Assembly: GCA_038883475.1 (NCBI GenBank) | Contig: JAVZMA010000003.1 | Location: forward strand, 1-64,000 | Source: JAVZLH01 sp038883475 | GTDB lineage: Archaea; Thermoproteota; Bathyarchaeia; Bathyarchaeales; Bathycorpusculaceae | DNA length: 64,000 bases | Reading direction: 5' to 3' | Shown here: positions 1-8,128 of the stretch, one piece after another | How positions within the stretch are numbered: position 1 is the stretch's first letter | Layout: each line of letters opens with the position of its first letter | Translations under genes and position numbers: made by a program | The notes under the pieces: model-generated | Told to the model about the DNA's origin: nothing | Database searches by the model: none | What the model saw: only the letters and a program-made list of their open reading frames with translations

Positions 1-348
1 ATCGTAGTAGTGGAAAAACTGTTTTATGGCTGAGAAAGCCAAAGCCTTGTAAGCCGCGCTTATACCCTCGAAAAGCTCGCTGTTGAGGAAGTCGCCCACC
101 AGATGGCTAGCCCAACGCCTCTCCAAAACATCTTGGCTTGAAAGTTTCTGGAAATGCATGTTCAAAAGCTGCCTAGGCGAGAGGTCGAAGCCCTTAGCCC
201 GCAGCCACTTGAAAAACAGGCATAGAACCCTCAGATAATCCCGCCTGGAGCTGGGCGCATACTTGGCTATGAAACGGGCAACCAGCTCGTCCCTGGAAAA
301 CTCCTCAACCTCTTCCAAGTCGACGCTTAAACGGTTGACAGCCCTCAT
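1..348 (-). CDS. Tyrosine recombinase/integrase, N-terminal part (cut by window edge)
   Basis: The minus strand is open from ATG at 348-346 to base 1, 116 codons with no stop. The visible part is alpha-helical and reads like the SAM-like core-binding domain of archaeal tyrosine recombinases: a motif APSSRRDYLRVLCLFFKWL at about residues 31-49 and an end ALAFSAIKQFFHYYD, the usual pattern of helices before the catalytic domain. The catalytic R-H-R-Y residues would lie outside the window, so activity cannot be judged. The stretch looks clearly richer in G and C than the neighbouring proteasome genes, which fits transferred DNA. It is divergent from psmA. Alternative: another helical DNA-binding protein. 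Confidence 0.55.
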   Translation of the reverse strand, partial: MRAVNRLSVDLEEVEEFSRDELVARFIAKYAPSSRRDYLRVLCLFFKWLRAKGFDLSPRQLLNMHFQKLSSQDVLERRWASHLVGDFLNSELFEGISAAYKALAFSAIKQFFHYYD

Positions 349-474
349 CCCAAAGCCCCACAAAAAGCTGCAACTATAAACTAATATAACGTTTTCTTAT
401 AGGAAAAGGTTTTTAGTTTAGTTGTCATATGAAAGTCTGCAAGTGGATAAGACATAGTGTGAGGTAGATGATTA

Positions 475-1203
475 ATGTCTGTGTTTGCAGCGCCTGGAGC
501 ATATGACCGAGCTATAACCGTTTTCTCGCCAGATGGGCGGCTCTTCCAAGTAGAATATGCAATGGAGCTTGTTAACCGTGGAGCAACAATCTTGGGAATG
601 CGTTGCTCTGAAGGAGTTGTTTTGGGAGCTGAGGAAAATGTTGAGCCTCTAGAGGAGGCGGAATATTCTTGGAAGATTTTCAAAATTGATGAGCATATTG
701 GAGCGGCGATAGTTGGTTTAAGCTCCGACGCAAGAATTTTGATAGACCAAGCGCGGATTTACGCTCAAAGCAACAGGTTAACGTATGATGAGCCCATAGA
801 CGTTGAAGTTGTAACAAAAAGAACATGCGACATAAAACAGCTATACACGCAGCATGCGGGCGTGAGACCCTTCGGAGTTTCGATAATTTTTGGCGGAGTG
901 GACAAGACGGGAAACAGAGTTTTTTACACTCACCCAAGCGGAACTTATAGAGGGTATAAAGCAACAGCCATAGGCGCTGGAAGGGAAACCGTGCTCTCAA
1001 TTTTGAAGGACGAGTACCGCGAAGACATGAAACTTGAAGAAGCCATAAAACTTGCTGTAAAATGCTTAATGAAAGCTTTAGAGGCAAGGCAACTGCCCAT
1101 CAGAATAAAGATCGCAGTCATCCCATCAGCAACAAAGAAAATGGAAATGTTAAGTGACGAAAAAATTGAGGGCTATGTAAAAGCGTTAGGTTCTGGCAAG
1201 TGA
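475..1203 (+). CDS. psmA: Proteasome subunit alpha
   Basis: Structural alpha subunit of the 20S proteasome, forming the outer seven-membered rings that gate the cytoplasmic proteolytic chamber. At 242 residues it has the family's usual length. The alpha-type N-terminal signature is present at residues 10-29 (YDRAITVFSPDGRLFQVEYA), including the tyrosine, aspartate and proline that form the gate and the site for C-terminal tails of regulatory ATPases. The N-terminal threonine nucleophile of beta subunits is absent, as expected. It heads the conserved psmA-SBDS-exosome cluster; the next start follows its stop by one base. No beta subunit lies in the window. A PAC4-like assembly chaperone gene is at 42139. 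Confidence 0.97.
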   Translation: MSVFAAPGAYDRAITVFSPDGRLFQVEYAMELVNRGATILGMRCSEGVVLGAEENVEPLEEAEYSWKIFKIDEHIGAAIVGLSSDARILIDQARIYAQSNRLTYDEPIDVEVVTKRTCDIKQLYTQHAGVRPFGVSIIFGGVDKTGNRVFYTHPSGTYRGYKATAIGAGRETVLSILKDEYREDMKLEEAIKLAVKCLMKALEARQLPIRIKIAVIPSATKKMEMLSDEKIEGYVKALGSGK

Positions 1204-1204
1204 A

Positions 1205-1900
1205 ATGCTGATGAGTGAAAAATACACGGTTGCACGCATAACAAAAGACAATGAGCATTTCGAAGTTCTAGTAAAGCCGCAAAAAGCGCTAGACTACCGC
1301 ATGGGAAAAATCTCGTCAATAACAGAGGTTCTGGCAACCGAGACAATTTTTTCGGACGCCAATAAAGGCACAAAAGTCGCGGAAGGAAACTTGCAAAAAG
1401 CTTTTGGAACAACAGACCCGCTTAAAATCGCGGAGATAATACTCAAAAAAGGCACAATCCAGTTGACTACAGAGCAACGGAGAAAAATGATTGAGGACAA
1501 AAGAAAACAGATAATAGACTTTATAGCTCGGCAGGCGGTTGACCCCAAAACAAATCTTCCACATCCACCGCTGAGAATAGAAAACGCCATGGAACAAATA
1601 CATTACTCAATAGACCCATTCAAGCCAGTAGAGGAACAAGCAAGAGAAATAATCAAACTTTTGCGTTCAATTTTGCCCTTAAAAATAGAGCAAGTATCTG
1701 TAGGGGTTCATATACCCGCCGAGTATTCAGCAAGAGCCTACGGCACAATAAAGGCTTTTGGAGCAATTAAGAGGGAGGAGTGGCGTGCGGACGGTTCATG
1801 GTATGGAGTTCTTGAAATGCCAGCAGGCTTATATGGACCATTCCTTGAAAAACTTGGGGAAGTAACCAAAGGAAGCGGTGAAGCAAAGATAATCTCATAA
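1205..1900 (+). CDS. Ribosome maturation protein SBDS/Sdo1 homologue
   Basis: The 231-residue protein has the SBDS layout: an N-terminal FYSH-type domain (about 1-95) with the basic segment around VLVKPQKALDYRMGK, a central helical domain, and a C-terminal ferredoxin-like domain. Eukaryotic SBDS acts with an EF-2-like GTPase to release eIF6 from the 60S subunit; the archaeal protein is believed to act on the large subunit too. Position between psmA and rrp4 is the classic archaeal arrangement. A second in-frame ATG at 1211 would remove two residues and is an equally good start. Confidence 0.95.
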   Translation: MLMSEKYTVARITKDNEHFEVLVKPQKALDYRMGKISSITEVLATETIFSDANKGTKVAEGNLQKAFGTTDPLKIAEIILKKGTIQLTTEQRRKMIEDKRKQIIDFIARQAVDPKTNLPHPPLRIENAMEQIHYSIDPFKPVEEQAREIIKLLRSILPLKIEQVSVGVHIPAEYSARAYGTIKAFGAIKREEWRADGSWYGVLEMPAGLYGPFLEKLGEVTKGSGEAKIIS

Positions 1901-1918
1901 TAATTGTTATGGTGTGTG

Positions 1919-2644
1919 ATGAGTTTGCCGACATTTTTTGAAAGGAGACAGCTTGTAACCCCCGGTGATTTGATTGCTGAAGGCGATTACGTAGCTGGAG
2001 AGAACACTTACAAGGAAGACAACAAGATATACGCCTCGCGGATTGGGCTAGTTGATTATGAAGACAAAAAAGTCAACGTGGTTGCCTTAAGGGCTTTTTA
2101 CATTCCAAGAGTTGGAGACACCGTTATAGGAACAGTTGTTGAGGTGGGCTTCAACGGCTGGGTTGTGGACATAAATTCGCCATACCCAGCCCTTTTAAGA
2201 GCCTCAGACGTCTTAGGCAGACCCTTCAGACCGCAAAAGGACGAGTTGTCACAGGTTCTCGATGTTGGGGACTTGATAGTGGCAAAAATAGTTGCCTATG
2301 ACAGGACACATGACCCACAACTCACTGTCGGAGAGCCTGGACTGGGGAAAATAACTCGCGGAGAAATAGTTAAGGTAACTCCGACAAAGATTCCCAGAGT
2401 TATAGGTAGAAAGGGCTCGATGATATCCATGATAAAGCAGGAGACTGGGTGCCAAATAATTTTGGGGCTTAACGGGATTATATTAATTACTGGAAAGAAT
2501 CTTGAAGATGAACAGTTAGCAATGATGGCCATCCACAAAATCGAGGAAGAGTCTCATACAAGCGGTTTAACAGACCGCATAGTCCAAATGTTAAAGGAAG
2601 AAAAAGCGAAAAGGGAGGTAGTGAAAAATGAGTCAGAAAACTGA
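1919..2644 (+). CDS. rrp4: Exosome complex RNA-binding protein Rrp4
   Basis: Cap subunit of the archaeal exosome; it binds RNA and feeds it to the Rrp41-Rrp42 hexamer. Domains in order are an N-terminal beta domain with LVTPGDLIAEG, an S1 domain (about 65-145, with VGDTVIGTVVEVGFNGW) and a KH domain with the GxxG-type loop IPRVIGRKGSMISMIK. Translation can begin in the same frame from TTG at 1904, but the ATG at 1919 puts the conserved LPTFFERRQLVTPGD segment right at the N-terminus, so I chose it. The 3' end overlaps rrp41 by 17 bases, implying translational coupling. Confidence 0.95.
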   Translation: MSLPTFFERRQLVTPGDLIAEGDYVAGENTYKEDNKIYASRIGLVDYEDKKVNVVALRAFYIPRVGDTVIGTVVEVGFNGWVVDINSPYPALLRASDVLGRPFRPQKDELSQVLDVGDLIVAKIVAYDRTHDPQLTVGEPGLGKITRGEIVKVTPTKIPRVIGRKGSMISMIKQETGCQIILGLNGIILITGKNLEDEQLAMMAIHKIEEESHTSGLTDRIVQMLKEEKAKREVVKNESEN

Positions 2645-3362
2645 AAAGTTAATGGATAAGAAAGGTTTAAGGTTAGACGGCAGAAAACCGGATGAGCTGA
2701 GACCGATAAAAATTGAGGTTGGCGCGTTATCAAACGCTGACGGCTCAGCATACATTGAACAGGGGAAAAACAAGATTTTAGCCGCAGTATACGGTCCAAG
2801 GGAGCTACACCCTAAACACATGGCGCTTCCAGATAGAACGGTTTTGAGGTGCCGCTATCACATGGCGCCTTTTTCCGTTCAGGAACGTAAATCGCCAGCG
2901 CCTTCGAGGAGAGAAATAGAACTTTCAAAGGTCATCAGGGAAGCTCTTGAACCATCAATTTTCTTGGAATATTACCCGCGCACGGCAATAGATGTTTTCG
3001 TAGAGGTTCTACAGGCTGATGGAGGAACGAGATGTGCAAGCATAACTGCTGCTTCCCTGGCATTGGCAGATGCAGGTGTTCCAATGCGAGATTTAGTTGT
3101 GGCATGTGCAGCTGGAAAAATTGACGACACGATAGTGTTGGATCTGATGGATGAAGAGGATAAAATTGGAACGGCAGATGTGCCCGTGGCTTTAATGCCA
3201 AACCTAAACGTTATAACACTATTGCAGATGGATGGAATACTGACGCGGGAGGAGTTTGAAAAAGCTGTAAATCTGGCCATTGAGGGATGCAAAAAAATCT
3301 ATGCCATGCAAAAGGAAGCCTTAAGGGCTAAGTATGTAGTGGTGAAGGAGGCTGAAGAATAA
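2628..3362 (+). CDS. rrp41: Exosome complex exonuclease Rrp41
   Basis: Catalytic RNase PH-type subunit of the exosome, a phosphorolytic 3'-5' exoribonuclease that also adds A-rich tails. The 244 residues contain LRLDGRKPDELRPIKIEVG at the start, the QADGGTRCASITAA phosphate-binding region and GTADVPVALMP with the catalytic aspartate known in archaeal Rrp41. It overlaps rrp4 upstream and shares one base (3362) with the rrp42 start. Function needs pairing with Rrp42, encoded next. Confidence 0.96.
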   Translation: MSQKTEKLMDKKGLRLDGRKPDELRPIKIEVGALSNADGSAYIEQGKNKILAAVYGPRELHPKHMALPDRTVLRCRYHMAPFSVQERKSPAPSRREIELSKVIREALEPSIFLEYYPRTAIDVFVEVLQADGGTRCASITAASLALADAGVPMRDLVVACAAGKIDDTIVLDLMDEEDKIGTADVPVALMPNLNVITLLQMDGILTREEFEKAVNLAIEGCKKIYAMQKEALRAKYVVVKEAEE

Positions 3363-4153
3363 TGTCAACAGTGATTACCCGTGTGAAACAGAGGCAAATA
3401 GCCCAGTTAATCGCGAAAGGAAAACGTTTAGACGGGAGAGGCTTAACAGATTACCGCGAAATAAAACTTGAACAGGGAATAATCGAACGCGCGGAAGGTT
3501 CAGCAAGAGTCTGCCTTGGAAAAACAGAGGTTATGGTTGGAACAAAAATCGAAGTTGGCGAACCATTCTCAGACACGCCAGACGAAGGCGTCCTAACAGT
3601 CAATGCTGAACTAGTGCCATTAGCTTCTCCAACATTTGAACCTGGACCCCCAGACGAAAACTCCATAGAACTTGCCAGAATTGTTGACCGTGGAATTAGG
3701 GAATCGAAGGCTATTGATGTGGGGAAGTTGTGCATTGAACCGGGAAAGAAAGTCTTTGTAATCTTTGTGGATGTCTATGTGCTGAACCACGATGGAAATC
3801 TAATAGACGCCTCAGCCCTTGCAGCCATGGCAGCCTTGCTGAACACAAAAATGCCCAAATACGAAGTTGAGGAAGGCGAAATCAAAATAAAACCGGGGTA
3901 CACTCAAATTCCAATCAGGAGACATCCGGTGACGGTTACTTTTGCCAAGATAAATGAAAAGCTTGTTGTAGATCCGTGGCTGGATGAAGAGCAAGTGATG
4001 GATGCGAGGCTCAGCATAGCCTTCGACGATGACGGCAACATCTGCGCCGTGCAGAAAGGCGGAAGTGGATACTTCACACAGAAACAAGTGTTTGAGGCTG
4101 TTACTATAGGTAGGGAAAAGGCTGATGAAATCCGCAAAAAATTAGGATGGTGA
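3362..4153 (+). CDS. rrp42: Exosome complex component Rrp42
   Basis: Inactive RNase PH-fold partner that alternates with Rrp41 in the exosome hexamer and helps bind RNA. The 263-residue protein has the Rrp42 opening (KRLDGRGLTDYREIKLEQG), the segment FEPGPPDENSIELARIVDRG and CIEPGKKVFVIFVDVYVLNHDGN; the catalytic aspartate context of Rrp41 (GTADVP) is missing, as expected. ATG overlaps the rrp41 stop (taATG). The eL37-type ribosomal protein gene follows after 7 bases. Confidence 0.95.
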   Translation: MSTVITRVKQRQIAQLIAKGKRLDGRGLTDYREIKLEQGIIERAEGSARVCLGKTEVMVGTKIEVGEPFSDTPDEGVLTVNAELVPLASPTFEPGPPDENSIELARIVDRGIRESKAIDVGKLCIEPGKKVFVIFVDVYVLNHDGNLIDASALAAMAALLNTKMPKYEVEEGEIKIKPGYTQIPIRRHPVTVTFAKINEKLVVDPWLDEEQVMDARLSIAFDDDGNICAVQKGGSGYFTQKQVFEAVTIGREKADEIRKKLGW

Positions 4154-4160
4154 GCTTGTT

Positions 4161-4460
4161 TTGGGAAGAACTAAAAAGGTTGGACCAACCCGCGGGCTTG
4201 GACCCCGTTATGGCGCAACCGTTAGAAAACGTTATGTAAAAGTGGTTACGGAGATGAAGAAGTCGCATACATGCCCTCAATGCGGTTTTCCAAGAGTTAA
4301 AAGAGTTAGCGTGGGCGTTTGGAAATGTAGAAAATGCGGCTTCACGTTTGCAGGCGGAGCTTATACACCGAGTACAAAACTTGGAGCGGTTGCAAGGCGA
4401 GTGGCTAAAGGCGCGCCAGTTGAAGAAGCAGTGAAGGCTGTTGAGGGAGAAGAAGAATAG
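4161..4460 (+). CDS. rpl37ae: 50S ribosomal protein L37Ae (eL43 family)
   Basis: Small zinc-ribbon protein of the large ribosomal subunit, 99 residues. The ribbon is intact: C38-P-Q-C41 and C56-R-K-C59, preceded by the typical basic start MGRTKKVGPTRGLGPRYGATVR. The C-terminal tail is acidic (GEEE). Translation begins at TTG (4161), 7 bases after the rrp42 stop. In many archaea the tiny RNA polymerase subunit gene rpoP lies directly after this gene; here only 23 bases separate it from the Brix gene, so rpoP is elsewhere. Confidence 0.93.
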   Translation: MGRTKKVGPTRGLGPRYGATVRKRYVKVVTEMKKSHTCPQCGFPRVKRVSVGVWKCRKCGFTFAGGAYTPSTKLGAVARRVAKGAPVEEAVKAVEGEEE

Positions 4461-4483
4461 TTTTCGATTCAAGTGATTTACGA

Positions 4484-5053
4484 TTGGCTGGTAGATGGCG
4501 TATTCTTTTAACGACGTCGAGAAGACCGACTAAAACCATGAGGACTCTCTGTAGAGAGATAAGCTACAATATTCCCTTCGCTATACGGATAAACCGTGGC
4601 AAATTGAGCTTGGAAGGAATAGCGAAAAAATCCGTGGAGTTTGGCGCTGAAAAAGTGATAATTATTGAAAGATGGAAATTTGGACTTGGAAAGATGCAGT
4701 TTTTTAATGTAAAACCAGAAGGATTGGAAAAAGTCCCACTAATCATTTACGTGCGCAACGCAAAATTTCGAAGAAATTTGGCAGGAGAAATAATGAAGGG
4801 AAGGAGGATAAAATCAATAGTAGTTGCAGACTTGCCGCAAGAAAATTCCACAGCTAAGAAAATTGAAAAAGCTTTATCTGATTTTTTTGCAATACCATTT
4901 CTCTCGTTAAAAGAAGCAATTAATAGAAAATATGATGCAGCAATACAAATCAAAGTTAATCCGCAAAAAGAATTGGTCATCACTTTTATACTTCTGCCAG
5001 AATTGGTAGAGATTGGTCCACAAATCATAGTATCACATGTAATTTGGAGTTAG
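4484..5053 (+). CDS. Brix-domain ribosome biogenesis protein (Imp4-like)
   Basis: The 189-residue protein resembles the archaeal single-domain Brix/Imp4 proteins, thought to help pre-rRNA folding. Features are the opening WRILLTTSRRPTKTMRTLC, the basic INRGKLSLEGIAKKS stretch and the sigma70-like strand IIIERWKFGLGKMQFF. The start is TTG at 4484. The last 37 bases lie in the 131-base segment repeated beyond the assembly gap, and the stop at 5051-5053 is also present in the second copy at 5278-5280. It overlaps the pcc1 start by 10 bases, the same in both copies. Confidence 0.85.
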   Translation: MAGRWRILLTTSRRPTKTMRTLCREISYNIPFAIRINRGKLSLEGIAKKSVEFGAEKVIIIERWKFGLGKMQFFNVKPEGLEKVPLIIYVRNAKFRRNLAGEIMKGRRIKSIVVADLPQENSTAKKIEKALSDFFAIPFLSLKEAINRKYDAAIQIKVNPQKELVITFILLPELVEIGPQIIVSHVIWS

Positions 5054-5147
5054 AACCCTTGAAGGCGAAGGCTGTTGTCAAGTTAAAGCTTCCCTCAAGA
5101 AAGCATCTAGAAATATTCGCTAAGGCGTTGGAGCCGGAGGTTAAAAA
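5017..5147 (+). repeat. 131-base direct repeat, left copy (contig-end duplicate)
   Basis: Bases 5017-5147 match 5244-5374 along their full length, with one difference (A at 5020, G at 5247). The repeat ends exactly where the run of N begins. It carries the end of the Brix gene and a truncated start of pcc1 (TTG at 5044, open into the N run). This looks like one contig end repeated at the next contig's start, not a biological repeat. Confidence 0.9.
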
Positions 5148-5243
5148 NNNNNNNNNNNNNNNNNNNNNNNNNNNNNNNNNNNNNNNNNNNNNNNNNNNNN
5201 NNNNNNNNNNNNNNNNNNNNNNNNNNNNNNNNNNNNNNNNNNN
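5148..5243. other. Assembly gap (96 N)
   Basis: Ninety-six undetermined bases join two contigs. Since the sequence on both sides is the same 131 bases, the true gap is probably absent: the contigs overlap and should be merged. A translation running through the N block is meaningless. Confidence 0.97.
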
Positions 5244-5374
5244 TCCGCAAATCATAGTATCACATGTAATTTGGAGTTAGAACCCTTGAAGGCGAAGGCT
5301 GTTGTCAAGTTAAAGCTTCCCTCAAGAAAGCATCTAGAAATATTCGCTAAGGCGTTGGAGCCGGAGGTTAAAAA
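5244..5374 (+). repeat. 131-base direct repeat, right copy
   Basis: Right-hand copy of the segment at 5017-5147, starting at the first base after the N run. This copy continues into the complete pcc1 gene and is the one to keep if the contigs are merged. Confidence 0.9.
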
Positions 5375-5537
5375 GCCAGCCACCGCCCGTTCAAAGACAA
5401 GCATGGAAAAGAGAGAGAAATTTCTGGTTTTGACCGTTGAAGCCAAGGATACGGTGGCCCTGCGTGCTACGTTAAATGCTTATTTAAGGTGGATGAACTC
5501 AATTATGAACGTCATTGCGTTTTTGGAACTTCAATGA
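5271..5537 (+). CDS. pcc1: KEOPS complex subunit Pcc1
   Basis: Small dimerising subunit of the KEOPS complex, which makes the t6A modification of tRNA together with Kae1, Bud32 and Cgi121. The 88-residue protein begins LEPLKAKAVVKLKLPSRKHL and ends with the helix ATLNAYLRWMNSIMNVIAFL, typical of Pcc1. TTG start at 5271 overlaps the repeated end of the Brix gene by 10 bases. A truncated copy of its first 34 codons lies at 5044-5147 as an assembly duplicate. The t6A pathway enzyme Sua5 is at 44527. Confidence 0.88.
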   Translation: MELEPLKAKAVVKLKLPSRKHLEIFAKALEPEVKKPATARSKTSMEKREKFLVLTVEAKDTVALRATLNAYLRWMNSIMNVIAFLELQ

Positions 5538-5583
5538 CCAAGTTAACCTTTAAAATTGCAGATTTCGGGCGCACTCAACGTGT

Positions 5584-6324
5584 TTATGCTGCTTGCTTGT
5601 TTAGGGAGATGCTGAGTTTTAGAAAGCCTTTACCATGAATGTAAAGGTCTTTCACCAGTCTTTTTAATGGAGTTCTGGTTCCACGCTTTTCTTCCCATTC
5701 AACTGGAAATTCCAGACACTTGTAACCTTTATGTATGCTTCGAACGATGATTTCGGTATCCCAAAACCAGTCTTTACTTTCACACACATCTAAAAGGTCT
5801 TTCACAAGTTTGCCAGAAAACGCCTTAAACCCTATTTGATGATCATATACATGCGTTTTAAAAGCTGTTCGAACCATCCAATTATATATTCTGGATACAA
5901 AATGGCGGAGTCCTGGACGGTGAACTTTGGCTCCGTTTACATATCTTGACCCGGTGGCAAGGTCGTAACCGTTCTTTATTGCCGATATTAATTGTGGGTA
6001 ATATTTCATGTCCGTGGCTAAATCGCAGTCGATATAGATGTAGGCGTTGCCGTTGACTTTTTTCCAAGCGTTTTTGAGGGCTAAACCTCTGCCTAGTTTT
6101 CTGTCTGAATGAATATGGATGATGCGTGGATTGCTTTTTGCCAACCGCTGGGCAATAGCGTCGGTTCCATCTACACTTCCATCTTCAGCTATGACAATAA
6201 CGTAATCATTTTCTAAGGCGCTGGTCTCCTTTAACAATGTCTCTACAGCTTTTTCCAGAAATTGCGATTCGTTACAGGCGGGAATCGTGACAACCAACAA
6301 AGCAGCGGCACCTATAAACCACAA
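5584..6324 (-). CDS. Family 2 glycosyltransferase, dolichyl-phosphate sugar synthase-like
   Basis: A GT-A fold enzyme of about 240 residues with TIPACNESQFLEKAVETLL, the nucleotide-sugar motif EDGSVDGTD and the metal-binding DCDLATD; similar to Alg5/DPM1-type synthases that charge dolichyl phosphate with a hexose for membrane glycosylation. It has no C-terminal membrane segments. The longest frame starts at TTG 6324, but an AT-rich TATA element around 6336-6348 would place transcription near 6317, so TTG at 6300 or 6297, just before VVTIPACNE, may be the true start. It converges on pcc1 and diverges from a membrane mannosyltransferase-like gene. Confidence 0.85.
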   Translation of the reverse strand: MWFIGAAALLVVTIPACNESQFLEKAVETLLKETSALENDYVIVIAEDGSVDGTDAIAQRLAKSNPRIIHIHSDRKLGRGLALKNAWKKVNGNAYIYIDCDLATDMKYYPQLISAIKNGYDLATGSRYVNGAKVHRPGLRHFVSRIYNWMVRTAFKTHVYDHQIGFKAFSGKLVKDLLDVCESKDWFWDTEIIVRSIHKGYKCLEFPVEWEEKRGTRTPLKRLVKDLYIHGKGFLKLSISLNKQAA

Positions 6325-6389
6325 TCATTTTGCTTACAATATAAAAATTTAGAAAAGCTGGTTGGCTTAAACTTTTATACTACCAACAA

Positions 6390-7664
6390 ATGATAAGGAT
6401 TATCCAATCAAAGTCTAAAACACCGCAGAATATCGGATTGGCGAACGACATGGCAATGCCAAAATTTGGCGCAGTTTTTAGCAAACTCTTTAAGCAAAGC
6501 GGGGTTAACGGCGTCATCCTAAGTCTGGGGTTAACCTCTAGGTTTATAGTTTTGGTCTCCGCAATAGTTGGATATTACACAATAGGGGTTAGAGAACCTT
6601 TTCCCAACGAGGGTTTATGGGACTTAGGATTACCTGTAGTTAACCTCTTCTCCCGCTGGGATGCAGGACATTATATAAACATTGCATTGAATGGGTATTC
6701 CGTTGGGCTGGAAGGTCCCAGTGAGGCTTGGGCTTTTTTCCCGTTATATCCTTTGCTCATGCGTATAACGGGAGTTCCATTCGCGATTTTTTTCAGCGAG
6801 TTTCAAGCAGTGGCAGTTGCCGGATTCTTAATAAGTAACGTTTTGTTTTTTATTCTCATCATCTTTTTTTACAAGTTGAGCGAGATTGTGCTTAAAAACA
6901 ATCGTTTAGCGTTACTCTCCACTATTGTGTTTTTGGTATGGCCTGGTTCCTTGTTCTATTCGTGTGTGTATCCAGAGTGTCTTTTTATGACTTTGATTGT
7001 AACCGCCTTATATTTTCTTGAGCGGGGTAAAAATTTTGAGGCGATGATTTTAGGTTTTCTTGCTGGTTGGGCTCGCCCCACTGGATTTTTGGTTTTCGTA
7101 CCTTTCGTTTACAAGGCAATTGAAAAGCGCAGTCTCCGTTTGTTTTTTCAATCGCTGATAGTTTCTTCACCTTACTTGCTGTTTAGCCTTTATGGGTTTG
7201 TCATAACGGGTATTTTTCCAATAAGAGAATGGGTGTACATGAAGTATTGGAGCCACCCAATTACCCTTGTCTTTTTTCAGCTTTTGGATTATCCGCTTCC
7301 TCAAGAAGTCCCAAAACTTGGGTATTCGCTTCTTGCTCTTGTTGAGCTGATTTTTGTAATGACTGTTATTGCCGGTCTTTTATTGTCTAAAGACTTGCTT
7401 GTTGCCACCTTGTCACTTGGTCTTAAAAGGAGGCATGATGAAGCGAAATATTATGGTTTTGCCTTGGCGATATTTCCGACAATTCTGTTTTACGGAACCA
7501 TAAACAATCTGCACAGATATGCTTTAGCCTTAATCCCCATGTACTGGGTGTTAGGGAAAATTGCCAGTCGCCATGAGGCAATAATGATAGTGCTTATATC
7601 TATAATGTTAATGATGGTGGTGATAGGAACAGTCCTTTTTGCGACATGGAGGTATTACCTATAA
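6390..7664 (+). CDS. PIG-V-like membrane mannosyltransferase
   Basis: A polytopic membrane protein of 424 residues, with about ten hydrophobic segments. A hallmark of PIG-V/GT-C type mannosyltransferases is clear: SRWDAGHYINIALNGY at 88-103 and WAFFPLYPLLMR at 114-125, the first probably catalytic. It likely moves a hexose from a lipid-phosphate donor to a glycan on the outer face of the membrane, and pairs logically with the divergent dolichyl-phosphate synthase-like gene. ATG codons at 6447 and 6453 are alternatives, as the TATA-like element near 6371 lies close to the first ATG. Substrate unknown. Confidence 0.75.
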   Translation: MIRIIQSKSKTPQNIGLANDMAMPKFGAVFSKLFKQSGVNGVILSLGLTSRFIVLVSAIVGYYTIGVREPFPNEGLWDLGLPVVNLFSRWDAGHYINIALNGYSVGLEGPSEAWAFFPLYPLLMRITGVPFAIFFSEFQAVAVAGFLISNVLFFILIIFFYKLSEIVLKNNRLALLSTIVFLVWPGSLFYSCVYPECLFMTLIVTALYFLERGKNFEAMILGFLAGWARPTGFLVFVPFVYKAIEKRSLRLFFQSLIVSSPYLLFSLYGFVITGIFPIREWVYMKYWSHPITLVFFQLLDYPLPQEVPKLGYSLLALVELIFVMTVIAGLLLSKDLLVATLSLGLKRRHDEAKYYGFALAIFPTILFYGTINNLHRYALALIPMYWVLGKIASRHEAIMIVLISIMLMMVVIGTVLFATWRYYL

Positions 7665-7745
7665 TTTGGCTGATTTTTAGCGACCTTGAGAAAATCCTTA
7701 ATTAACAGCTGTGCCTATTGCTGTGCAGAACGGGAGTGTATATAA

Positions 7746-8111
7746 GTGAGCGAGGAACTTTCGAAACTTCCACCTCAAGTTCAAGAACGCCTATTAAGGC
7801 TTCAACAGCTTCAACAAACCCTCCAGTCAGTTCTGGCTCAAAAACAGCAAGTGGAAATTGAGTTGACGGAAAGTGAGCAAGCCTTAAATGAACTGCAAAA
7901 AATGGGAGATGACGCGGTTATTTACAAGGCTATTGGCACGCTTTTAGTGAAAACTGAAAAGGCGAAAATAACCGCAGAGTTAAGCGAGCGGAAGGAACTT
8001 CTAAACACTAGGGCAACAGTTTTAGGAAAACAAGAAGAGAGACTGCGTACTCAACTGAAGGATTTGCAAGCCAAACTGCAAGAAGACCTACGTCCATTAT
8101 CTGCGCCTTAA
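7746..8111 (+). CDS. pfdB: Prefoldin subunit beta
   Basis: The 121-residue protein is the beta subunit of the prefoldin chaperone, which holds unfolded proteins and passes them to the thermosome (gene at 45687). It shows two long coiled-coil helices (about 10-48 and 75-115) around the conserved hairpin NELQKMGDDAVIYKAIGTLLVK. Start is GTG at 7746. Its usual neighbours pcc1 and Brix are upstream beyond the two inserted glycosyltransferase genes. Confidence 0.93.
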   Translation: MSEELSKLPPQVQERLLRLQQLQQTLQSVLAQKQQVEIELTESEQALNELQKMGDDAVIYKAIGTLLVKTEKAKITAELSERKELLNTRATVLGKQEERLRTQLKDLQAKLQEDLRPLSAP

Positions 8112-8128
8112 CAGCTAAGTCTGCCTAG

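Noticed and set aside
5044..5280. Protein frames running through the N block
   Set aside because: The N run is not sequence; flanks are a duplicated contig end.
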